Positions 27,781-37,548 are shown, counted from the first letter of the stretch. The stretch: DNA of 37,633 bases from Pseudomonas taeanensis MS-3 (GCF_000498575.2 NZ_AWSQ01000001.1:812279-849911), one strand, 5' to 3'. Program-made: numbers and translations. Notes: generated by a model not told the origin, from the sequence alone.

Positions 27781-28560
27781 TTACACGCTGAGCGTCCAGT
27801 CGTAATCGACGGTCAGCGGTGAGTGCTGCGAGAACCGTGGCTGCCGAGGCAACCGCGCGCTGCGTACGCTACGACGCATGCCGGGCGTGAGCAGCTGATA
27901 GTCGAAGCGATAGCCCAGGTTGAGCAGCTCTGCCTGCTCGTTGTCCGGCCACCAGCTGAACTGGTCGCCCTCACGGCTGACTTCGCGCAGGGCATCGACA
28001 TAGCCCATGCTGCCGGTCACTTCATCCAGCCAGGAGCGTTCAGGTGCAAGAAAACCGGGCGATTGCTGGCAGTCGCGCCAGTTCTTCACGTCCAGCTTCT
28101 GATGTGCCACGTAGAACGAGCCGCAATAGATGTACTCACGGCGCTTGCGGCGTTGCTTGTCCAGATAATGGGTGAAGTCGTCCATGAACTTGAATTTTTG
28201 GTTCAAATCCTCGTCGCCGTTCTGCCCGGATGGCAGTAACAGCGTGGCGATACTCACTTTGTCGAAATCAGCCTGCAGATAACGCCCGTAGCGGTCGGCC
28301 ATTTCAAAGCCGAGGCCGCTGATTACCGCCTTGGGTTGCAACCGCGAATAGAGTGCCACGCCACCTTGGCTTGGCACTTCAGCATCGCAGGCATAGAGGA
28401 AATAGCCATCCAGTTGGAAGGCTTGGTCGTCCAGTTCAAAGGCGGAGGCACGGGTGTCTTGCAGGCAGATCACGTCGGCATTCTGCGCTTGCAGCCAGCT
28501 GAGCAAACCGCGCTCGACTGCAGCGTGAATACCATTCACGTTCACACTGATGATCCGCAT
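27781..28560 (-). CDS. crc: Catabolite repression control protein Crc
   Basis: Global regulator of carbon-source preference in pseudomonads. It acts with Hfq to block translation of target mRNAs and is countered by the CrcZ/CrcY small RNAs. The 259-residue length equals that of P. aeruginosa Crc. The fold is exonuclease III/EEP-like: MRIISVNVNGIHAAVERGLL (1-20), VICLQDTRA and the C-terminal YRFDYQLLTPGMR. The classic catalytic residues of Xth are only partly kept, in line with Crc lacking nuclease activity. ATG at 28560 is chosen; 23 further open codons to the left are leader. Divergent from pyrE. Confidence 0.96.
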   Translation of the reverse strand: MRIISVNVNGIHAAVERGLLSWLQAQNADVICLQDTRASAFELDDQAFQLDGYFLYACDAEVPSQGGVALYSRLQPKAVISGLGFEMADRYGRYLQADFDKVSIATLLLPSGQNGDEDLNQKFKFMDDFTHYLDKQRRKRREYIYCGSFYVAHQKLDVKNWRDCQQSPGFLAPERSWLDEVTGSMGYVDALREVSREGDQFSWWPDNEQAELLNLGYRFDYQLLTPGMRRSVRSARLPRQPRFSQHSPLTVDYDWTLSV

Positions 28561-28652
28561 AAATGGCCCCCAAAAACACGTGCGTGTATGATACCCGAGC
28601 TCGTCTCCATTAGGTGAGTTCCTAGCCAAATCCGTGCCGTCCGGGGCTTTTC

Positions 28653-29294
28653 ATGCAAGCGTATCAGCGCGAATTCATTCGTTTTGCCATCGAGCGCGGA
28701 GTATTGCGCTTCGGTGAGTTCACTCTCAAGTCTGGGCGTACCAGCCCGTATTTCTTCAACGCCGGGTTATTCGACAGTGGTCTGGCGCTGGCCAGGTTGG
28801 GGCGTTTTTACGCCGCAGCAGTGGTCAACAGCGGACTGTCCTTCGATGTGTTGTTTGGTCCGGCCTATAAAGGCATTCCGCTGGCGGCGACCACCGCGGT
28901 AGCGCTGGCCGAGCATCACCAGCGTGATCTGCCCTGGTGCTTCAACCGCAAGGAAGCCAAGGCGCATGGTGAGGGCGGCACCTTGGTCGGTGCGCCTCTG
29001 GCGGGTAGAGTGCTGATCATCGACGACGTGATCACTGCCGGTACGGCTATCCGTGAGGTGATGCAGATCATCCAAACGCAGGGTGCGCAAGCTGCGGGCG
29101 TGCTGATTGCGCTGAACCGCCAGGAGCGTGGCCAGGGTGAGTTGTCGGCGATCCAGGAGGTCGAGCGCGACTTCGGCATGCCGGTAGTGAGCATCGTGTC
29201 ACTCGAGCAGGTGCTTGAATACCTGGCGGACGATGCCGAACTCAAGCAGTATTTGCCTGCGGTGCAGGCCTATCGCGCCGAGTACGGAATCTAA
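28653..29294 (+). CDS. pyrE: Orotate phosphoribosyltransferase
   Basis: Transfers ribose 5-phosphate from PRPP to orotate in pyrimidine synthesis. The 213-residue protein starts [20 protein letters not shown] and carries [16 protein letters not shown] and the PRPP-binding motif [16 protein letters not shown] (about 120-135). The length equals that of other pseudomonad PyrE proteins. The gene is divergent from crc over a 92-base gap and is followed after 24 bases by the DUF4124-like gene. Confidence 0.97.
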   Translation: MQAYQREFIRFAIERGVLRFGEFTLKSGRTSPYFFNAGLFDSGLALARLGRFYAAAVVNSGLSFDVLFGPAYKGIPLAATTAVALAEHHQRDLPWCFNRKEAKAHGEGGTLVGAPLAGRVLIIDDVITAGTAIREVMQIIQTQGAQAAGVLIALNRQERGQGELSAIQEVERDFGMPVVSIVSLEQVLEYLADDAELKQYLPAVQAYRAEYGI

Positions 29295-29318
29295 CTCTCG
29301 ATACAAGGTATGACTCCG

Positions 29319-29912
29319 ATGCCCAAACCGGCTCTGATGCGGTGTTCGCTGTTGCTCGGTTTACTGTTGCCGCTCGTGGCGCAAGCCACCGAGCTGTATC
29401 GCTATGTCGATGATCATGGCGTCACCGTGCTCAGTCGCCAGGGGGTTCCGCCGGAGTTCATCGGCAAGGGCTACGAGGTGCTCAATGATCAGGGGCGTGT
29501 GGTCAAGGTGATTGCGCCTGCGCCGACTGCCCAAGAAAGGCAGCGCCTGCTGGCGGAGAAGGCCCGCGCCAGCTCGGATGCGCAGTTGTTGCGGCTGTAT
29601 TCCAACCCCGCCGATGTCGACCGGGCGCGTACGCGCAAATTGGCCGAGCTGGATGGGTTGATCGGTGTGGCGCGGGGTAATTTGCAGTCGGCGCGCGCTC
29701 AGCAGGCCAATTTGCAGAGTCAGGCGGCCGAGCATGAGCGGGCCGGACGCAAGGTGCCGGCGAATTTGCTGACGCAAATGGATAGTCAAAAAGCCGAACA
29801 GCAACGCCTGCAGGCTGACATCAGCCGCTATCAGGCAACCCGTCAGCAAGCCGAGACCAGCTTCGCTGCCGATCACGCGCGACTCAGCGAGTTGCTTGGG
29901 CAGCGCCGCTGA
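29319..29912 (+). CDS. Secreted DUF4124-like protein with coiled coil
   Basis: A 197-residue envelope protein of unknown function. The signal peptide is MPKPALMRCSLLLGLLLPLVA with probable cleavage after AQA (about residue 23). The short DUF4124-type head follows (ELYRYVDDHGVTVLSRQGVPP). The rest is a long hydrophilic helix rich in Q, A, R and E (about 85-195), a likely coiled coil. ATG at 29319 is preferred over ATG at 29310 because AAGG at 29305 is too close to the latter. It follows pyrE by 24 bases and may share its transcript. Confidence 0.75.
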   Translation: MPKPALMRCSLLLGLLLPLVAQATELYRYVDDHGVTVLSRQGVPPEFIGKGYEVLNDQGRVVKVIAPAPTAQERQRLLAEKARASSDAQLLRLYSNPADVDRARTRKLAELDGLIGVARGNLQSARAQQANLQSQAAEHERAGRKVPANLLTQMDSQKAEQQRLQADISRYQATRQQAETSFAADHARLSELLGQRR

Positions 29913-30132
29913 GCGCTGATTCCTGCTGTGTGGGTTGCGTAGCCGCTAACTTTCTCGCGAAATCACATCGGCCCTGATTGGTTGCGGGCGACGCATGCCC
30001 GTGACAGATCGCACTCACTCGCTCATGTAGACATGAAGATCCAGGCGCGCTCGCAGGCGTGATGCGCGGGGCAACGGACCAGGCGGCTCGATTACTCGGC
30101 ATGACTGATCCGTTCGCAGGCCAATGCTCGGC
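29913..30132. other. Intergenic gap with no recognised gene
   Basis: 220 bases between the convergent DUF4124-like gene and argB. No convincing ORF, strong hairpin or T run was found; only a 5-bp stem around 29987-30003 (CGGGC / GCCCG) is visible. Termination of the two flanking transcripts here may depend on Rho. Confidence 0.5.
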
Positions 30133-31065
<933 letters not shown>

Positions 31066-33630
31066 TCAAAACGGCAGATTAAGGTCGGGTGCAACGCCGT
31101 GCAGCTGGGTGCGGAATACCTGTTTGATCCGCTCCAGCTCTTCGTCGCTCTCGGCCTCGAAGCGTAGCACCAGCACCGGCGTGGTGTTGGAGGCGCGAAC
31201 CAGGCCCCAGCCCTTCGGGTAATCGACGCGCACGCCATCCAGGGTGGTGATGTTGGCCTCGCCCCAGGCGCCGTTGCGTTGCAGGGCATCGATGATGCTG
31301 AATTTGCTCTGTTCGGTGACCTGGATATTGATTTCCGGGGTGGAAATATCGCTGGGGAAGGCGGCGAACACCTGCTCGGCATCGCGCTTGTCCTGGCTGA
31401 GAATCTCCAGCAGGCGGGCGGCGGCATAGATGCCGTCATCGAAACCGAACCAGCGTTCCTTGAAGAAGATGTGCCCGCTCATTTCGCCGGCCAGCAGGGC
31501 GCCGGTTTCCCTCATTTTCTTCTTGATCAGCGAGTGGCCGGTTTTCCACATCACTGGACGGCCACCGTAGCCACTGATCAGCGGGGTCAGGCGACGGGTG
31601 CATTTGACGTCGAAGATGATGTCGGCGCCGGGATTGCGCGACACCACGTCCTTGGCGAACAGCATCAGCAGGCGATCCGGGTAGACCATGGTGCCGGTAT
31701 TGGTCACCACGCCGACGCGATCACCATCGCCGTCGAAGGCCAGGCCAAGATCGGCCTTTTCAGCTTTCACCTTGGCAATCAGGTCGACCAGGTTTTCCGG
31801 CTTGCCTGGGTCCGGGTGATGGTTGGGGAAGTTGCCATCGACGTCGCAAAACAGCGGAATTACCGTGCAGCCCAGTGCTTCGATCAGCTGCGGGGCGATC
31901 ACCCCGGCGGCGCCGTTACCGCAGTCGACCACCACTTTCAGCGGCTTGGCCAGGGCGATGTCGTCACGGATCTGCTTGAAATAGCGCTCCAGCACGTCGA
32001 CCTGTTCGACAGTGCCGACACCGCTGGCGAGGTCGTTGTTATCGATGCGGGTCTTTAGTGCCTGGATCTGTTCGTTGGCCAGGGTGTCGCCGGCGATGAC
32101 GATCTTGAAACCGTTGTAATCCGGTGGATTGTGGCTACCGGTGAGCATTACTGCGGACTTGCCGCTGAGGATGTTGGCGGCGTAGTACACCACCGGGGTC
32201 GGCACCATGCCGACGTCACTGACCGTGCAGCCGCAGTCGAGCAGGCCTTGGATCAGGTGCTGCACCAGCTCGGGGCCAGACAGTCGGCCGTCGCGGCCCA
32301 CCGCAACGTTCGGTTCGCCCTGGGCCAAGCTTTGCGAGCCAATTGCGCGACCGACCCAGTAGGCGGTTTCCGCAGTCAGGCTGGTGCCGACCACGCCGCG
32401 GATGTCGTAAGCGCGGAAGATATCGGCGGGCAGTTTTGGCGCGAGGTGCGGGGTATTCATAACGGGGGTTTGCTCCAGTCCCAGGAGATCCTGGTCTTCG
32501 TCGAGAAAATCGATATCGAGGATATCGGCGTCTTGAAACAGTGGGTCGACCAAGTCGGCCGGTTCGCTTGGCGCGGCGGCGGTCGCTTGGCCGGCGTCGC
32601 TGCGGGGGGTATCCGCGGACGCGTTGGTCGCTGTGGCATAGGCGCGTCGCGGCAGGCGTGCCAGGGCTTGGGCCAGGCTGTCGAGCGCCGGCAAACCCAG
32701 GCTGAAGACTTTGACGGACTTGCCCGTGGAGAGTTCATTGAGCAATTGGCCGAGTTGCCGTACGTCATCGCGCAGGCGCCGCTGTAGGCCGCTATGCACT
32801 AGATACAGGCCGAGTAGAACACCGGCCAGGGCAAGCGACAGGACCAGGCCGAGCAGGGGCAGCGAGAAAGCCGCCTCAGTCAAGGCGGGGCCAGGGGTAA
32901 AGCTGAGTGTCCAGTGGGGATTGCCGCTGCTGAAACGCTGGGCCGCGCCCTGCGCCTGACCGCGTTGCGTCAGCAGTTGAGGGGTGGTGTTGCCGAACTG
33001 CTGCAGGAGCTGCACCTGGCCTACCTCGGCCGGCAGCGGGGGGATACTGGCCAGCAGGCGCTCGAGCTCGACCGCCAGCAGCAGGGTGCCTTGCTGCGGC
33101 TGATCATCACTCAGACGCACCGGTGCGGCGCTGTAGACCAGCCAGCGCTGGTCGATTTTGTAAGCCTCGACGGCCGGCGTCTGCCCCTTCTCCACACGGC
33201 GCAGCATGTCCAGTGCGGCAAAATTCATCGGTGCGCGGCGGTTCATGTCCTGCACCGCCTGACCGGGAGCATTGAGGTGCGCGTCGACCACGCCATGCCA
33301 GTAGCTGAGGTTGCGCTCGGCGCTGTGAATCGCCTCGGTTTCCTGACTTTGCAGGGCTTCCAGTAGTTGCGGGTTGTGCGCAGCGGCTTGGGTGTCGGCA
33401 GCCAGCTGTTTCAGTGCTTGTTGCAGGGCTGCTGCTTGTCCGCCCCCCCAGGCCTGGCTGAGTTGCGCTTGTTGTTGTTGGTGAATGCCGTCGAATACCG
33501 CAAACCAGAGCAGCCCTGCCGCAAGCGCCAGGCCAGCGCCGGCGGCCAGTAAGCCCGGCAGCCAGGTCTTGGCTTCGGGCTTTTTCGGGCCTGGCGCGGC
33601 ATCCTTGGCGGTGCGTTTGAAGCCTTTCAT
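31066..33630 (-). CDS. algC: Phosphomannomutase/phosphoglucomutase AlgC, long form with membrane module
   Basis: Interconverts hexose 1- and 6-phosphates for alginate, LPS and rhamnolipid precursors. The C-terminal half (391-854) is the classical ~463-residue enzyme: RAYDIRGVVG, the phosphoserine loop MLTGSHNPPDYNGFK, the metal loop DGDGDRVGVV and the sugar-binding GEMSGHIFFKERW. The N-terminal 390 residues carry a hydrophobic segment at about 23-44, a ~205-residue probably periplasmic region, a second hydrophobic segment at about 255-278, and a flexible acidic linker. ATG at 33630 follows AAGGAG and is a strong start; Met391 (32460) could start the short enzyme but has only a distant GGAG. 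Later P. aeruginosa annotation also gives a long AlgC. Lies between dut and argB. Confidence 0.9.
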   Translation of the reverse strand: MKGFKRTAKDAAPGPKKPEAKTWLPGLLAAGAGLALAAGLLWFAVFDGIHQQQQAQLSQAWGGGQAAALQQALKQLAADTQAAAHNPQLLEALQSQETEAIHSAERNLSYWHGVVDAHLNAPGQAVQDMNRRAPMNFAALDMLRRVEKGQTPAVEAYKIDQRWLVYSAAPVRLSDDQPQQGTLLLAVELERLLASIPPLPAEVGQVQLLQQFGNTTPQLLTQRGQAQGAAQRFSSGNPHWTLSFTPGPALTEAAFSLPLLGLVLSLALAGVLLGLYLVHSGLQRRLRDDVRQLGQLLNELSTGKSVKVFSLGLPALDSLAQALARLPRRAYATATNASADTPRSDAGQATAAAPSEPADLVDPLFQDADILDIDFLDEDQDLLGLEQTPVMNTPHLAPKLPADIFRAYDIRGVVGTSLTAETAYWVGRAIGSQSLAQGEPNVAVGRDGRLSGPELVQHLIQGLLDCGCTVSDVGMVPTPVVYYAANILSGKSAVMLTGSHNPPDYNGFKIVIAGDTLANEQIQALKTRIDNNDLASGVGTVEQVDVLERYFKQIRDDIALAKPLKVVVDCGNGAAGVIAPQLIEALGCTVIPLFCDVDGNFPNHHPDPGKPENLVDLIAKVKAEKADLGLAFDGDGDRVGVVTNTGTMVYPDRLLMLFAKDVVSRNPGADIIFDVKCTRRLTPLISGYGGRPVMWKTGHSLIKKKMRETGALLAGEMSGHIFFKERWFGFDDGIYAAARLLEILSQDKRDAEQVFAAFPSDISTPEINIQVTEQSKFSIIDALQRNGAWGEANITTLDGVRVDYPKGWGLVRASNTTPVLVLRFEAESDEELERIKQVFRTQLHGVAPDLNLPF

Positions 33631-33673
33631 TGAACGTCTCCTTGGCATTTCATCCTGAAGTGGTGAGCGTCAC

Positions 33674-34129
33674 TCAATGACTACCGGAGTGCCCGAAACC
33701 CCCGGCGCCACGCTGGCTTTCATCGAATTGCTCGACCAGTTCAAAGTGCGCCTGCACCACTGGCACCAGGATCAGCTGGGCAATGCGCTCGCCAATGGCC
33801 ACGGTGAAGGCGCTCTGCCCACGGTTCCAGCACGAGACCATCAGCTCGCCCTGGTAGTCCGAGTCGATCAGGCCTACCAGGTTACCGAGCACGATGCCGT
33901 GCTTGTGGCCGAGTCCGGAGCGCGGCAGGATCATCGCGGCCAGTCCGGGGTCGCCGATATAGATCGACAGGCCGGTGGGGATCAGCACGGTTTGTCCCGG
34001 CTGCAAAGTCAGGTCGCTCTTGAGCATGGCGCGTAGGTCGAGGCCGGCAGAGCCGGGGGTGGCGTATTGCGGCAGGGGGAATTCGTGGCCCAGGCGCGGG
34101 TCGAGGATCTTGGCTTGTAAAGCGTGCAT
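33674..34129 (-). CDS. dut: Deoxyuridine 5'-triphosphate nucleotidohydrolase (dUTPase)
   Basis: Hydrolyses dUTP to dUMP, keeping uracil out of DNA and supplying thymidylate synthesis. The 151-residue trimeric type shows all five motifs in order: [44 protein letters not shown] and the C-terminal [10 protein letters not shown] that closes over the active site. It lies 30 bases after coaBC and 43 before algC on the same strand, the conserved pseudomonad order. Confidence 0.97.
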   Translation of the reverse strand: MHALQAKILDPRLGHEFPLPQYATPGSAGLDLRAMLKSDLTLQPGQTVLIPTGLSIYIGDPGLAAMILPRSGLGHKHGIVLGNLVGLIDSDYQGELMVSCWNRGQSAFTVAIGERIAQLILVPVVQAHFELVEQFDESQRGAGGFGHSGSH

Positions 34130-34159
34130 GTCAGGCTCTGTAGTCGATGAATAAGCGCA

Positions 34160-35368
34160 TCAGGTGCGCGGCAGGCGCTCGGCGATAAAGTCTACCAAGC
34201 GGCGGGCGATCTTGCTTTTACTGGTCTGGGCGAAGCTGCTGGGCTGTAATTCACGGTCAATGATGGTGATGGCGTTGTCCTCACTGTTGAAGCCGATGTC
34301 GGGGTTGGCCACATCGTTGGCGACAATCAGGTCGAGGTTCTTGTCCTTCAGCTTGCGTGAGGCGTATTCCAGCAGGTTCTCGGTCTCGGCGGCGAAGCCG
34401 ACGCTGAACGGGCGGTCGCTGCGGCTGGCCAGGGTGGCGAGGATATCCGGGTTGCGCACCATTTGCAGGAGCAGGCCGTCGCCGCTGCTGGGGTCTTTCT
34501 TCAATTTGTGCTGGGCGACCACTTCTGGGCGGTAATCGGCGACGGCAGCGGCGGCGATCAGCACATCGCAGGGCATTGCCGCTTCGCAGGCGGCGAGCAT
34601 GTCGCGGGCGCTGATCACGTCAATGCGGTTGACCCGGTCGGGGGTCGGCAAGTGTACCGGGCCGCTGATCAGGGTGACCTGGGCGCCGGCTTCGGCGGCG
34701 GCTTCGGCGAGGGCAAAGCCCATTTTGCCGGAGCTGTGGTTGGTGATGTAGCGCACCGGGTCGATGTTTTCCTGGGTCGGTCCGGCAGTAATCAGCACGT
34801 GTTTACCGGTCAGCGATTTGCGCTCGAAGCAATCGGCGGCGCGCTGCGCCAGCTCCTCGGCCTCGAGCATGCGACCCAGGCCGACGTCGCCACAGGCCTG
34901 GCTGCCGGCAGCGGGGCCGAACAGGCGCAGGCCGCGCTCGGCCAGCAGCAGGGCGTTGGTCTGGGTGGCCGGGTCGCGCCACATCGCCTGGTTCATCGCC
35001 GGCGCCAAGACAACCGGGGCATCGGTGGCCAGCACCAGGGTGGTCAGCAGGTCGTCGGCGACGCCCTGGGCCAGGCGCGCCATCAGGTCGGCGGTGGCCG
35101 GGGCGATCAGCACCAGATCGGCCCAGCGAGCCAGCTCGATATGACCCATCGCGGCTTCGGCGGCGGGGTCGAGCAGGTCCAGATGGACCGGTTGGCCGGA
35201 CAGTGCTTGCAGGGTCAGCGGCGTGATGAATTCGCAGCCTCCACGGGTCATCACGACTCGCACGTCGGCGCCTTGATCCTTGAGTCGGCGGACCAGTTCG
35301 GCGCTCTTATAGGCGGCAATGCCGCCGCCCACGCCGAGGATGATGCGTTTCCGATACAGCCGCTGCAT
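34160..35368 (-). CDS. coaBC: Bifunctional CoaBC (phosphopantothenoylcysteine synthetase/decarboxylase)
   Basis: Makes 4'-phosphopantetheine for coenzyme A in two steps. The N-terminal flavoprotein decarboxylase CoaC (about 1-185) has [20 protein letters not shown], the [20 protein letters not shown] region in two parts with its catalytic histidine, and PAMNQAMW. The C-terminal CTP-dependent synthetase CoaB (about 190-402) has [26 protein letters not shown] over two stretches and FAAETENL. The length of 402 equals other pseudomonad proteins. ATG at 35368 is chosen over one six codons earlier because it matches the family start. Divergent from radC; first gene of coaBC-dut-algC-argB. Confidence 0.96.
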   Translation of the reverse strand: MQRLYRKRIILGVGGGIAAYKSAELVRRLKDQGADVRVVMTRGGCEFITPLTLQALSGQPVHLDLLDPAAEAAMGHIELARWADLVLIAPATADLMARLAQGVADDLLTTLVLATDAPVVLAPAMNQAMWRDPATQTNALLLAERGLRLFGPAAGSQACGDVGLGRMLEAEELAQRAADCFERKSLTGKHVLITAGPTQENIDPVRYITNHSSGKMGFALAEAAAEAGAQVTLISGPVHLPTPDRVNRIDVISARDMLAACEAAMPCDVLIAAAAVADYRPEVVAQHKLKKDPSSGDGLLLQMVRNPDILATLASRSDRPFSVGFAAETENLLEYASRKLKDKNLDLIVANDVANPDIGFNSEDNAITIIDRELQPSSFAQTSKSKIARRLVDFIAERLPRT

Positions 35369-35549
35369 AGGCCTGCCTTTAGTCAAGGTGGATGTGCGCC
35401 ACGGCGATGACGCCTCCCCAGGCCAATCGCCGCGCGAAAAGATGGGCTACGATAGCACAGCGCCCGCACTGGAACAGCGGGGCCCAGCAGGCCGGATGAC
35501 CACGCCCGGTAGTTTTCACAAGACCTGCATCGCTCGACACGGAGGTTTT

Positions 35550-36182
35550 ATGAGCATTCGCGATTGGCCCGCGGCGGAACGCCCGCGGGAGAGGCTTCTG
35601 GCCCAAGGGGCCGACACCCTGACCGATGCCGAGCTGTTGGCGATCTTCCTGCGAACCGGGGTTGCCGGGCAGAGCGCGGTGGATCTGGCGCGCCATCTGC
35701 TCCAGGATTTTGGCAGTTTGCGGGCTCTGCTGCAGGCCGATCTGGAGTCATTCAGTCAGCGTCTCGGCCTGGGGCCGGCGAAGTTCGCTCAGCTGCAAGC
35801 GGTATTGGAGATGGCGCGTCGGCACTTGGCCGAACAGTTGCGCCGCGACTCGGCGCTGGAGAGCCCGCAGGCAGTGCGCGATTATCTGAAAGCCCTGTTG
35901 CGCCACGAGCCGCATGAGGTGTTCGGCTGTTTGTTTCTCGATGCCAAGCATCGGGTGTTGGCCTTCGAAGCGTTGTTCCACGGCTCCATCGACAGCGCCA
36001 GCGTCTATCCCCGGCAGGTGGTCAAGCGGGCGCTGGCGCACAACGCGGCGGCATTGATTCTTCGTGGTTATCGGACATGTCAATCATTTCATTTTGCGCC
36101 ACTTCCTATATCTATGGGCCTTTTCGCGCTCTTGGATCGAAATGAGTGTTTCAACGTGGAGTGTTTCACTGTCTATACCTGA
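35550..36182 (+). pseudogene. radC: RadC (MPN/JAMM protein), 3' part lost at an element junction
   Basis: RadC-type protein interrupted after 171 codons. The N-terminal helix-hairpin-helix region is normal ([20 protein letters not shown] start; [31 protein letters not shown] segment), and the MPN domain begins ([35 protein letters not shown]). Family members continue with AHNHPSG and about 50 more residues; here codon 172 onward reads [11 protein letters not shown] and stops at 36182 after 39 unrelated residues. The zinc-binding HxH...D of the JAMM motif is therefore missing. The native portion is 35550 to about 36062; GGAGG lies before ATG 35550. The 3' half of radC presumably lies beyond the element, outside the window. 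A truncated but expressed protein cannot be excluded. Confidence 0.9.
36058..36066. mobile_element. Junction of radC with an inserted element (one end)
   Basis: radC similarity ends at about 36062, in the codon after ALIL. To the right the base composition drops from about 65% to about 50% GC by eye and the genes are not of the housekeeping set. radC is the established insertion target (att554) of the Tn554 family, which uses tyrosine recombinases and leaves no target duplication of note. Only this end is seen; the recombinase genes and other junction lie beyond the window, so the family is an inference. Confidence 0.7.
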
Positions 36183-36262
36183 TCGAGTGAGATGCAGCTG
36201 CCACAAGCTGCCGGTGCGTAATTGCATGGTCTTGACCACCCAATTGCATCCGACTTAACCAT
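36065..36262. repeat. Short repeats near the element end
   Basis: Two imperfect direct repeats of 22-base period share AATTGCAT (36220-36227 and 36242-36249) followed by similar TCTTGACCA / GACTTAACCA. The reverse complement of the second unit (TGGTTAAGTCGGATGCAATT) resembles the sequence at the very junction, TGGTTATCGGACATGTCAAT at 36065-36084. GAGTGTTTCA also repeats at 36144-36153 and 36159-36168, though that pair may be coding. Such repeats are typical of recombinase or transposase binding sites at element ends. Confidence 0.4.
36084..36227 (-). CDS. Possible 47-residue protein at the element end
   Basis: An open frame on the minus strand starts at ATG 36227 (or GTG 36239, four codons earlier) and ends at TGA 36084-36086, only about 22 bases from the radC junction. 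The product would read [17 protein letters not shown] at its start and end in a strongly basic [13 protein letters not shown]. It lies 67 bases after the reverse transcriptase stop on the same strand. No good ribosome-binding site is visible. It resembles no family I know; it may be a small DNA-binding protein, the tail of a decayed gene, or chance. Confidence 0.3.
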   Translation of the reverse strand: MQLRTGSLWQLHLTRSGIDSETLHVETLISIQEREKAHRYRKWRKMK

Positions 36263-36294
36263 GTTGACGACAGGCTGATATCGGCCAAAAGCGG

Positions 36295-37548
36295 TCACTC
36301 CGTTTCTCTGCGCCCCGAGTGGACCGCTGCAAGCAGCCTTACCCCCAACATCCTACGCTGAGCCGTGCCATTTGTTTTTTGAAAGAGATTCGCTCTCTCT
36401 ATTTCATACTGCGCCAATGAACTTGTGATGTAGTCATCCAGGCTCTTTATCCACTGGCCATTGCTGCAAAAGGAAAAGGCTTTCCCCCAACCTAGGATTA
36501 CTCGGTCGAGATTCTGTAGCGCGCCAGAGTAGGACCCCTTTGGGGATATATCTCCAGCTTCGACACTGAATTTCATCATGCGTATCGATGCGTCTAAATC
36601 GGATTTGATCCGTTTCTTGAATCGCTCCCTCGTAGCTGTAGATGGCTGGACCAACCCTGCCGAAACGAAGCAGCCTAAGAAATCGAATCCTTTAGCTGTA
36701 TGGCCCCTTGAAGCTTTGTCGCTTGTTGCTGACGGCCGGTATGCTTCAAGTGAGAGCTTCTTGAGCTCAGTCTGTGCTTTGCTAAATGCACGATCCACAC
36801 AGCCCATGTCCTTCCCGAGGATCAGGAAGTCATCGATGTAGCGAAGACAATTGACCTCACTATCGTTCATGACCTTGTCAAAGTCATGCAGGTACAAATT
36901 GGCTATGAGTGGGGATAGGGGAGATCCTTGAGCTACACCCTCCACCCCGATGGGGAAAATCTCATCTAGGCCCTGTCGTCGAAGCACGTCAATATTCGCA
37001 AGGTCTGTGGTGATCGCAGCTCGAAATAATGCAATCGTGTCAGGGCATATGATGTGAGGGGCCACAAGTGTCATCACACGGGCCTTGTCAATTCTAGTGA
37101 AGAACTCGGCGATATCTGACCTGATATGGAAGGCGGCTCCTTTGGCAATGGCTGCTTTGGCGTCGGCTATCGCCATCGAGACCCGTTTATCTTTTATGCC
37201 TCCGTAGCTCGTAGGGGTAGCCAGCGCTTCTTTCACGAATTTAATACGGGATAAGGCGTCGAGTAGAGCCCGCTGGACGATCCGGTTGGGTATAGGTGAA
37301 AGCACAATCGGGCGAGAATTTCCGTTGGCTTTGGTTTTTGCCACGCCGGTCTGCTTTTGGAAGGTAAAGATCTTTTTGGATAGCGCGCGCTGGATGTCGG
37401 AAAGCGACTTGGGGAGTTGGCTCTCGAAGTCCTTGGCTTCGTTTCGGATAGTTTCGGATGATGAAGAAAAGGCGCTTTCTTTGACCTTCCTCCAGGCCGA
37501 ATACAACGAATCCCCGCTGTAAATCCTACGGTAAAGCGACGAGGCCAC
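36295..37548 (-). CDS. Reverse transcriptase (group II-like/defence-associated type)
   Basis: RNA-directed DNA polymerase of 417 residues. Numbering from GTG 37548: RPIVLSPIPNRIVQRALLDAL (79-, two adjacent parts; RT0/1 region), the first catalytic aspartate in IRSDIAEFFTRID (142-154), VAQGSPLSPLIANLYLHDFD (205-224), the catalytic YIDD box at 237-240, KGFDFLG (286-292), and a thumb segment LDRVILGWGKAFSF (347-360) like that of group II maturases. There is no HNH endonuclease domain. GTG 37548 is preferred over TTG 37593 because AAGGAG lies 6 bases upstream. No intron domain V was found after the gene, so a mobile group II intron is unlikely; a stand-alone defence RT (DRT/UG type) is the best guess. 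Subtype not determined. The base composition is much less GC-rich than neighbours. Confidence 0.85.
   Translation of the reverse strand: MASSLYRRIYSGDSLYSAWRKVKESAFSSSSETIRNEAKDFESQLPKSLSDIQRALSKKIFTFQKQTGVAKTKANGNSRPIVLSPIPNRIVQRALLDALSRIKFVKEALATPTSYGGIKDKRVSMAIADAKAAIAKGAAFHIRSDIAEFFTRIDKARVMTLVAPHIICPDTIALFRAAITTDLANIDVLRRQGLDEIFPIGVEGVAQGSPLSPLIANLYLHDFDKVMNDSEVNCLRYIDDFLILGKDMGCVDRAFSKAQTELKKLSLEAYRPSATSDKASRGHTAKGFDFLGCFVSAGLVQPSTATRERFKKRIKSDLDASIRMMKFSVEAGDISPKGSYSGALQNLDRVILGWGKAFSFCSNGQWIKSLDDYITSSLAQYEIERANLFQKTNGTAQRRMLGVRLLAAVHSGRRETE

Noticed and set aside
36144..36168. GAGTGTTTCA direct repeat as an attachment core
   Set aside because: Its two copies fall inside the small possible ORF with a 15-base period, so they may reflect repeated codons (ETLHVETL) rather than a recombination site.
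36064..37548. Mobile group II intron in radC
   Set aside because: The thumb segment of the RT is group II-like, but no 34-nt domain V-like hairpin or domain VI was found between the RT stop and radC, and the repeats at the junction fit a recombinase element better. The 5' side is outside the window, so this is not fully excluded.
36295..37548. Retron
   Set aside because: Retron RTs normally have a YADD box and an upstream msr-msd; this RT has YIDD and a group II-like thumb, and the upstream RNA is not visible.
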